A stretch of DNA of 34,108 bases, taken from a virus. Both the position numbers and the translations under genes were made by a program. Shown one piece after another: positions 29,498 to 34,108 of the stretch (within the stretch, counting starts at the first letter, position 1; every line of letters begins with the position of its first letter). The notes under the pieces were generated by a model that worked only from the letters and a program-made list of their open reading frames with translations, was not told where the DNA came from and searched no databases. The stretch lies in the IMG/VR virus record IMGVR_UViG_3300042465_002345, positions 1 through 34,108 of that record; one strand, written 5' to 3'.

Positions 29498-29888
29498 TGT
29501 TATCCCCTTCAAATAATGGTGGTTGCGAATAATCGTCTATATTCCTCATACCCAATCTAATCCCTATCTTGCCATTAATCATTTGTAGGCCAGTAGTGGG
29601 TAGTATTCTAGGTTTAGCTTCCCTGCGGTATTCAATGTATTTGCTACGGTTACGCAATTGCATGATAGCTACCTCGCCGCGCTGCCATGCCTTGTATCCT
29701 TTATCGACTCTGCGCTGGATATATTCGGTCAATGGTTCAGAACGATACCAAAAGACGTCTAGCAGGTGGGCTTTGTTGACCCCACACAAGTCTGCAAAGA
29801 GCTTCATAGAGATGCCGCGCTCCTTGTCCCGAATAAAGCGACGCATTTGCGTCATCAATTCACGCTTGGTAAGAACCGTTTGCGACAT
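29481..29888 (-). CDS. Helix-turn-helix-like protein
   Basis: 135 residues. MKLFADLCGVNKAHLLDVF and the following PLTEYIQRRVDKGYKAWQRG look like a helix-turn-helix of the XRE type, followed by a basic C-terminal half (RNRSKYIEYRREAKPR). A DNA-binding regulator or packaging factor is likely; a small terminase role cannot be excluded. Overlaps both neighbours. Confidence 0.6.
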   Translation of the reverse strand: MSQTVLTKRELMTQMRRFIRDKERGISMKLFADLCGVNKAHLLDVFWYRSEPLTEYIQRRVDKGYKAWQRGEVAIMQLRNRSKYIEYRREAKPRILPTTGLQMINGKIGIRLGMRNIDDYSQPPLFEGDNNGSST

Positions 29889-30660
29889 AGTTGAGTATGT
29901 AACCTTTGGTTTGCAAGAAATCTAAGAACTCTGTTTCTCGGTAGGCTTTTTCAATACCCATCGGCAAGAGAATCTCATTGTCTCGGATTAGCTTTCTGCT
30001 TGTTGAGTGATGACCAAGGAGTTTAGAAAAGTCCATATCGTCATGAAACTTGGGAGCGATGTGTTCCATTGAAAAGTATTTAGCAACTTCATTGGGCGCG
30101 TATTTAAATCCCAAGGACTCAAAGAGTCCGCGCTTTAGGCAAGACAATTGAATGTCTTCATTCCAGAGATGTATTTCTTCAGAATAGTTCTGAACAATGC
30201 CGAGCTTACTCGGAGCTTCTAAAAAGCGTTTGCTACGCAAGGAAAAGCCGCCATTCAAGACAAGCGTAGGGTATTCAAACTTAGTCCATTCAAAGCCTAG
30301 ATGTAATGTGTTGCCCACCATACCAGCATGAGTAATGCCGCCAATGTAATCGTAGGTGTAATAGTCTTCTCTCCAGTTAGTGCCGTCCAAAACCCAACCA
30401 TCATCTTGAACAATCAGGCAGAAGTCAGTCATTATGTATTCATGCAAACAGTGCATGATGAATGTGCTGTAACCCCGGTAGTCAAAAGGAAAGCAACGCA
30501 TCCAAAGGATGTGTTCTGGCAGATTCTCTGGTTTTGATGGAGAAATGAGCAAGCCTTTTGAACCCGGCAACTCTCGCATACTGCGAACAATGGACGGCAA
30601 GGTGGCTGACCCATCTGTGTGTCCATGAACTGACACAATGGTTAATTGATTATGCGCCAT
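29860..30660 (-). CDS. DUF5672-type glycosyltransferase
   Basis: 266 residues starting MAHNQLTIVSV. The blocks LIVQDDGWVLDGTNW, YDYIGG and LVLNGGFSLRSKRFLE are the hallmark of DUF5672 (GT-A like) glycosyltransferases. It lies between large terminase and portal, an unusual place for a non-packaging gene. The start overlaps the terminase end by 11 bases and has only a weak ribosome site; an in-frame TTG nine bases upstream is an alternative. Substrate unknown. Confidence 0.8.
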   Translation of the reverse strand: MAHNQLTIVSVHGHTDGSATLPSIVRSMRELPGSKGLLISPSKPENLPEHILWMRCFPFDYRGYSTFIMHCLHEYIMTDFCLIVQDDGWVLDGTNWREDYYTYDYIGGITHAGMVGNTLHLGFEWTKFEYPTLVLNGGFSLRSKRFLEAPSKLGIVQNYSEEIHLWNEDIQLSCLKRGLFESLGFKYAPNEVAKYFSMEHIAPKFHDDMDFSKLLGHHSTSRKLIRDNEILLPMGIEKAYRETEFLDFLQTKGYILNYVANGSYQA

Positions 30661-32410
30661 ACACACCAATCGCTTTCAAATAATTTGATACGCCTTTGCC
30701 TACAGACAGTTGTTCCGGGGTTTTTGCTTCTAGCTCTCTGGATACTTTTCGGCTTAGTTTGCGCTGAATTAACTGGGGTTGAACTTGCTCCGAATAAGCA
30801 GCGCACGCCAAGGCCATTGCCATTACTCTGTCATCCTTATTGCGACCAGAAGCCTCGATAGATGCGCCGTCACGGATGATGGTCTTCATCTCCTCAATCG
30901 TATCAACGGAATAGACGTCAAGCATTTGGCGTTCAAACAAGTCTTTGGTGTAACTCATCATTCGCTCTTTAGTTGCAGCCGTTGTTAGCCAGCCTAATGA
31001 GTTAGAAATGCCGCCCATCGTGTCATTACGCCGCCAGATATAGTTCGACATCGAACCATATACATCCATCAGACTCTTGCCCATTGCGTTACCCATGCTA
31101 GCAGCTTGACGTCGTAAGTTCTTAATCTCATTTAGAACAGCCTGTCCCGGCCCATTAACTTCAAGATTAAGCGTCGAGTTCTTGTAGGCTCCAGCAAGAT
31201 GCGCGATAACCCACGCAAACTGGTACGTATTAAGTTCAGAGGTCGCAAACTCAGCCACCTGTTCCATTCCGTCAGAGTAACAACGGAAGACTTGAATGCA
31301 GAACCTATCAGCCCAATCAGAAGAACCATAAGCAGGGTCTGCACCGATAACATAATAAGCCGTGTCAATGGGGTCCTCCCAAACCTTTAGTGTTGACAGA
31401 CGCTCAGTGGACTTCAACACTTCCGTGTCTTGAAAGTTGACACCCATCGCGTAACGGTAATGGTCGCAGTCAATCTTCTTAGCAATCTTCATGGCGTCAG
31501 TACACCGCGAGTTTGAGAAGAAGGATGTGCCGGTCATGACAAACGCATAGTCTTCTGTCGGCGGGAACTCTTGATACATCAAGGAGTCATCCTTAATGCC
31601 TTCCAACATCTTCCAACGCCACCACGCCATCTGGCGAGAATTAATCTCAAAGTTGTAGAGCTTCTTAATATCTCGCGTCCACTCTTTTTCTTCTGGCGTT
31701 AGTTTGCCGTCCCAATAGACTTTGTAGACATCAGTGTCAGGTGCAGCAGAATAAAACTCATTGCGCCACCAGCCGCAGAAGATTGCTTTCTGAGTTCGCG
31801 CTCTCTTAGCGGTCACGTACATATCGTGAAACATATTAAAGCCGCGAGCAGTGGACTCAAATATGTAGAGACGCTTTGGATTAGTTTCAGCTAAAGACGC
31901 CAGCAATGATGCTAGTCCTTCTTCATCGCCCCACGAAGACGTCTCTGTGCCGTGAAGGAATGTGATGCCCTTGCCACGACCAAGACTTCCTTTCGCTCTA
32001 AGCCCTGCGACTTGATAAAAGATACGGCTGCGGTTCTTGAGGGCCAGTGAGTTTCTATTGTGTGCAAGTATGGGTATTTTGAATTCTTTTGGTAAACCAT
32101 CCATGTAGCTGCCGAGCGTTCCTCGGAACATATCTCGGTTTTCTTCTGTGTCTGTAACAAGTGTTCCATTTAACCCCGCATTGATGTAGTGCCAGTAAAG
32201 GTCTAAGGCTAGGCTGATAGTAGTAATACCTAGCTGACGGCCTTTTAAGATAACGAAGAAATGGACACCATTCTCTAAGCCGGTAGCAATCTCATCCATG
32301 ACATAGGTCTGAGTTCCGAGAAGGTTATCCATCTTACGTAAGCCCTGCTCTTTGGTTTCAATCTTTAATTCAGAGCAGAAGGCGTAAAACTGTTTGAGAT
32401 TGAACTTCAT
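30650..32410 (-). CDS. terL: Terminase large subunit
   Basis: 586 residues. N-terminal ATPase: KGRQLGITT (56-64) is the deviant Walker A, HGTETSSWGDEE (153-164) lies at the Walker B position, and FESTARG (184-190) the coupling motif. Nuclease domain: GADPAYGSSDWADR with D358, LEVNG with E417 and KDDRVMAMALA with D526 and D527, the three acidic residues of the RNase H-like fold. It drives DNA into the prohead and cuts it. It overlaps the upstream gene by four bases. The packaging strategy (headful or cos) cannot be read from the sequence alone. Confidence 0.93.
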   Translation of the reverse strand: MKFNLKQFYAFCSELKIETKEQGLRKMDNLLGTQTYVMDEIATGLENGVHFFVILKGRQLGITTISLALDLYWHYINAGLNGTLVTDTEENRDMFRGTLGSYMDGLPKEFKIPILAHNRNSLALKNRSRIFYQVAGLRAKGSLGRGKGITFLHGTETSSWGDEEGLASLLASLAETNPKRLYIFESTARGFNMFHDMYVTAKRARTQKAIFCGWWRNEFYSAAPDTDVYKVYWDGKLTPEEKEWTRDIKKLYNFEINSRQMAWWRWKMLEGIKDDSLMYQEFPPTEDYAFVMTGTSFFSNSRCTDAMKIAKKIDCDHYRYAMGVNFQDTEVLKSTERLSTLKVWEDPIDTAYYVIGADPAYGSSDWADRFCIQVFRCYSDGMEQVAEFATSELNTYQFAWVIAHLAGAYKNSTLNLEVNGPGQAVLNEIKNLRRQAASMGNAMGKSLMDVYGSMSNYIWRRNDTMGGISNSLGWLTTAATKERMMSYTKDLFERQMLDVYSVDTIEEMKTIIRDGASIEASGRNKDDRVMAMALACAAYSEQVQPQLIQRKLSRKVSRELEAKTPEQLSVGKGVSNYLKAIGVYGA

Positions 32411-32673
32411 TTAAACTTTCGTCGGTCAGTGCTGAACTGCTCTAAGTTCCAGTTAGCTATCCGGTACCGTGCGTCTTTGTCTTTGGCAACCCGCAGCAAC
32501 TCCTCAACTATCTCAGGCTTATACATCTCACCCCAAGTCTGCAAGAGCTTACGCTTATCAGCAACCGTAATAGCCTTAGTAGCCCGAAGCATCTCATTTT
32601 TCAAGATGGTGCGGGAAAGCAGAAGTTCTTCTGCGTACCTATCAGTTGATGGTACTGAGTCGCTCAAGAGCAT
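32407..32673 (-). CDS. Small terminase subunit candidate
   Basis: 88 residues, all helical: SRTILKNEMLRATKAITVAD, KRKLLQTWGEMYKPEIVEEL. Located immediately before large terminase with an ATGA overlap, the classical place of the small subunit, which binds DNA and starts packaging. There is no clear helix-turn-helix, and it is short; the gene at 29481-29888 is an alternative candidate. Confidence 0.45.
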   Translation of the reverse strand: MLLSDSVPSTDRYAEELLLSRTILKNEMLRATKAITVADKRKLLQTWGEMYKPEIVEELLRVAKDKDARYRIANWNLEQFSTDRRKFK

Positions 32674-32848
32674 CCTTTAATCGTGCCGCCTCATCGGTTG
32701 CATCCCGCAGCAACTTAGCTGACTCAGTGTGAACACGCATAAGCTCATGAAATAGTTCTGCATGGCTCATCGTGTAGACCTTCTCCATGTAGGCTTTCTT
32801 TACGTCCTCCATTGCTAGAGGCATCATGGTTTGAATTGTTTCTGTCAT
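32642..32848 (-). CDS. Small helical protein
   Basis: 68 residues starting MTETIQTMMP. Helix-rich and charged, with a coiled coil (residues 30-66, ELMRVHTESAKLLRDATDE). It overlaps both neighbours, 32 bases with the small terminase candidate. Possibly a packaging partner; no family is recognised. Confidence 0.6.
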   Translation of the reverse strand: MTETIQTMMPLAMEDVKKAYMEKVYTMSHAELFHELMRVHTESAKLLRDATDEAARLKDALERLSTIN

Positions 32849-33441
32849 AGCAGTAACTCCGTTAGGTTTTGTGAATCTCCAATAACCCCTTCCAAGAAGG
32901 TGTTGAATGCAATACTGATTCTTGTATCTTCAGATTGAACCGTCTCAACCATGTGGGTTAGATGTGACGGGAATAAGACTACTTTGCCAGCATCCACTTC
33001 ATACCACCAGCTCTCGCTGTTCCATTGATTCCACGATTCCGTCTTAACCATAATCTGCTGGTAGCCATCCTTGTAAAAAAAGATACGGTCTTTAGCCGGG
33101 TCAGCAGCCACATAGAAGACGCCAGAGATAAAGCTATTAGGGTGTTGATGCTTGTGATGAAACTGACCCTTGTTCGTATAGTTAGCCCATGACTGAGTAA
33201 TGTAAGGCTTGACATTATGTTGTGGGGCATAGACTGCTTTGAAGTAATCCTGAACACACTGGTCTATAAAAGCAGCAATACGTTTCATCTCCTTGGACTT
33301 CAAGATATAGTTATTTAAGCTAGTCGTGTTTCCCTCATTTGTCCTTGTCTCCAAATCCTTAATAAACCTGACCTCCTTGTCAGACAAGGGCTTATCAAGC
33401 TCATAGAAGCCAACAGCAGTTGGGAACAGGTTCTCAATCAT
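32845..33441 (-). CDS. 2OG-Fe(II) oxygenase
   Basis: 198 residues of the 2OG-FeII_Oxy_5 type. Iron ligands: HQHP (H98 and H100) in QFHHKHQHPNSFISGVFYV, H163 in FPSHLTHMVE, and R174 in TRISIAFN binds 2-oxoglutarate. These enzymes hydroxylate proteins, nucleic acids or small molecules; similar genes are frequent in cyanophages and other phages. Target unknown. It overlaps the genes on both sides. Confidence 0.88.
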   Translation of the reverse strand: MIENLFPTAVGFYELDKPLSDKEVRFIKDLETRTNEGNTTSLNNYILKSKEMKRIAAFIDQCVQDYFKAVYAPQHNVKPYITQSWANYTNKGQFHHKHQHPNSFISGVFYVAADPAKDRIFFYKDGYQQIMVKTESWNQWNSESWWYEVDAGKVVLFPSHLTHMVETVQSEDTRISIAFNTFLEGVIGDSQNLTELLL

Positions 33442-33631
33442 CTTGTGGTTCAGGTGTACTCATGTAAGCCAGCAGCTCATGGCACGCACGACGAACCCTT
33501 GGGTCTTCCTCATACCTCAATACGTCGTTAAGCCGCCAGAGAATGTATTGGTCAAAGAATGTATCGACCGTCATATCTAGATTGAATACCATCATGCCTT
33601 TGTCTTCATCTTCTTCTATGCTGTTCTCCAT
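33434..33631 (-). CDS. Small acidic unknown protein
   Basis: 65 residues starting MENSIEEDED, with an acidic N-terminus and a helical body (MTVDTFFDQYILWRLNDVL; RRACHELLAYM). AAAGGGAAAAT precedes the ATG. Second gene of the leftward operon. Function unknown. Confidence 0.7.
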   Translation of the reverse strand: MENSIEEDEDKGMMVFNLDMTVDTFFDQYILWRLNDVLRYEEDPRVRRACHELLAYMSTPEPQDD

Positions 33632-33659
33632 ATTTTCCCTTTGGTCAAATTGTCGGGGT

Positions 33660-33872
33660 CTACGACACCCGCCACACCCTAACTCCCTCGACTTCTTTCC
33701 TCGCTATGAACTGCATCCCTAACCGCTTGGATGCCCTGTAATTGGCATTGCACACCACCTGTAACTTCCCTTCCCCAACAAAGAAGCTGTCACCGATTTC
33801 CATCTCTTTGTAGGGATACCTTTTCTTGCCTTCAGGCAGCGGCACTGACTTCTCTACTTCTAAGTTAATCAT
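33660..33872 (-). CDS. DUF7303-type phage protein (right copy)
   Basis: 70 residues, same type as 15-227. Differs in the central residues (EGKKRYPYKEMEIGDSFFVG). Ribosome site GAGGGAT as in the left copy. First gene of the leftward late operon; the terminator upstream protects it from early-region transcripts. Confidence 0.8.
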   Translation of the reverse strand: MINLEVEKSVPLPEGKKRYPYKEMEIGDSFFVGEGKLQVVCNANYRASKRLGMQFIARKEVEGVRVWRVS

Positions 33873-33908
33873 ATCTATCCCTCATAACCAATATACACAC
33901 TATAGACG

Positions 33909-33977
33909 AAAAAAAGCCAGCGGTAAACCGTAGCTCATTTTTGCAGGCAAAAAAAAGCCCACCTACAAGAGATGGGC
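33909..33977 (-). terminator. Tandem leftward terminators, right copy
   Basis: Minus-strand stem GCCCA/TGGGC (33957-33961 with 33973-33977) is followed by eight U (33949-33956); then AGCTACGGT/ACCGCTGGCT type stem (33915-33935) and seven U (33909-33915). Sequence differs from the single terminator at 264-292 in the left copy. Confidence 0.6.
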
Positions 33978-34030
33978 CAAATGACTACGCCAAGCGAGAA
34001 AGAATGCGTAGCCAACACAGAAGGAAAATC

Positions 34031-34108
34031 ATGACGATTCCAAATCGAGATTACCAGAATCTCAGAAAAACACATATTTTTTTTGGGGGGAAACATGAAT
34101 GGGGCACT
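34031..34108 (+). CDS. 5' part of a junction-spanning ORF
   Basis: ATG at 34031, 26 codons (MTIPNRDYQNLRKTH and on) up to the window end, with AAGGAAAA upstream. If the window ends join, the frame continues at 425 to TAA 587-589, about 80 residues in total. It contains T8 and G6 runs. The left copy of the same ATG is frameshifted. Function unknown. Confidence 0.35.
   Translation, partial: MTIPNRDYQNLRKTHIFFGGKHEWGT

Larger units (their letters stand above)
33646..34108. repeat. Right copy of the imperfect terminal direct repeat
   Basis: Matches 1-424. It is 39 bases longer because of a different terminator block between 33917 and 33978. The repeat stops exactly at the last base, as an assembler overlap does. 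Confidence 0.9.

Noticed and set aside
1-34108. CRISPR array, tRNA genes, insertion sequences, toxin-antitoxin or integrase
   Set aside because: No regularly spaced repeats, cloverleaf-like segments, transposase motifs or recombinase motifs were found on either strand.

Overview
The window reads as an essentially complete genome of a small tailed bacteriophage (Caudoviricetes), most likely podovirus-like: it has a large terminase, portal, HK97-type capsid protein, adaptor, a large beta-rich tail-hub protein, several fibre-like proteins and a run of internal-virion-like proteins, but no tail tube, tape measure, sheath or baseplate genes that I can recognise. Host promoters of the TTGACA/TATAAT type, strong Shine-Dalgarno sites and the lysis gene types point to a Gram-negative, probably proteobacterial host. 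I see no integrase, repressor, DNA polymerase, primase, helicase, RNA polymerase or tRNA gene, so a lytic phage relying on the host replisome and RNA polymerase is the simplest reading. The two window ends carry the same 424 to 463 base segment, imperfectly matched, and the match runs exactly to the last base. The contig therefore probably closes into a circle of about 33.65 kb (circularly permuted or concatemeric DNA), with the two ends coming from slightly different strains.

Layout. Positions 1 to about 590 are the left copy of the terminal segment (a small leftward DUF7303-type gene, a terminator, tiny rightward ORFs) and its continuation. Positions 600 to 2454 are a rightward early region: two sigma70-type promoters, an AT-rich stretch, four very small membrane peptides and several small unknown proteins. 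Positions 2451 to 2822 are non-coding but strongly structured: a probable promoter, a very long hairpin ending in a U-run, and a second long hairpin. A near-consensus promoter at 2823 then drives a rightward recombination and nuclease operon to 7451: small zinc-binding and coiled-coil proteins, YqaJ-like exonuclease, RecT-like annealing protein, RusA-like resolvase, a glycosyltransferase and a PD-(D/E)XK-like protein, closed by an intrinsic terminator at 7451.

From 33872 down to 7495 everything is leftward: DUF7303-type gene, 2OG-Fe(II) oxygenase, small-terminase candidate, large terminase, a DUF5672-type glycosyltransferase, an HTH-like protein, a zinc-binding protein, portal, three tiny basic or unknown genes, a promoter at about 27000, scaffold-like proteins, major capsid, decoration-like proteins, adaptor, tail hub, fibre genes, internal virion proteins, lysis genes (spanin-like, 3TM holin, M15 endolysin), small basic proteins and a methyltransferase. 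Late genes are packed with ATGA or TAATG overlaps.

The most unusual signals are regulatory: a TTCCTAACC leader upstream of at least five early start codons, promoters sharing AATCTA(C/T) just after the -35 box, a candidate short RNA ending in a roughly 20-pair hairpin, and a set of tiny genes (13 to 56 codons) that a standard annotation would miss.
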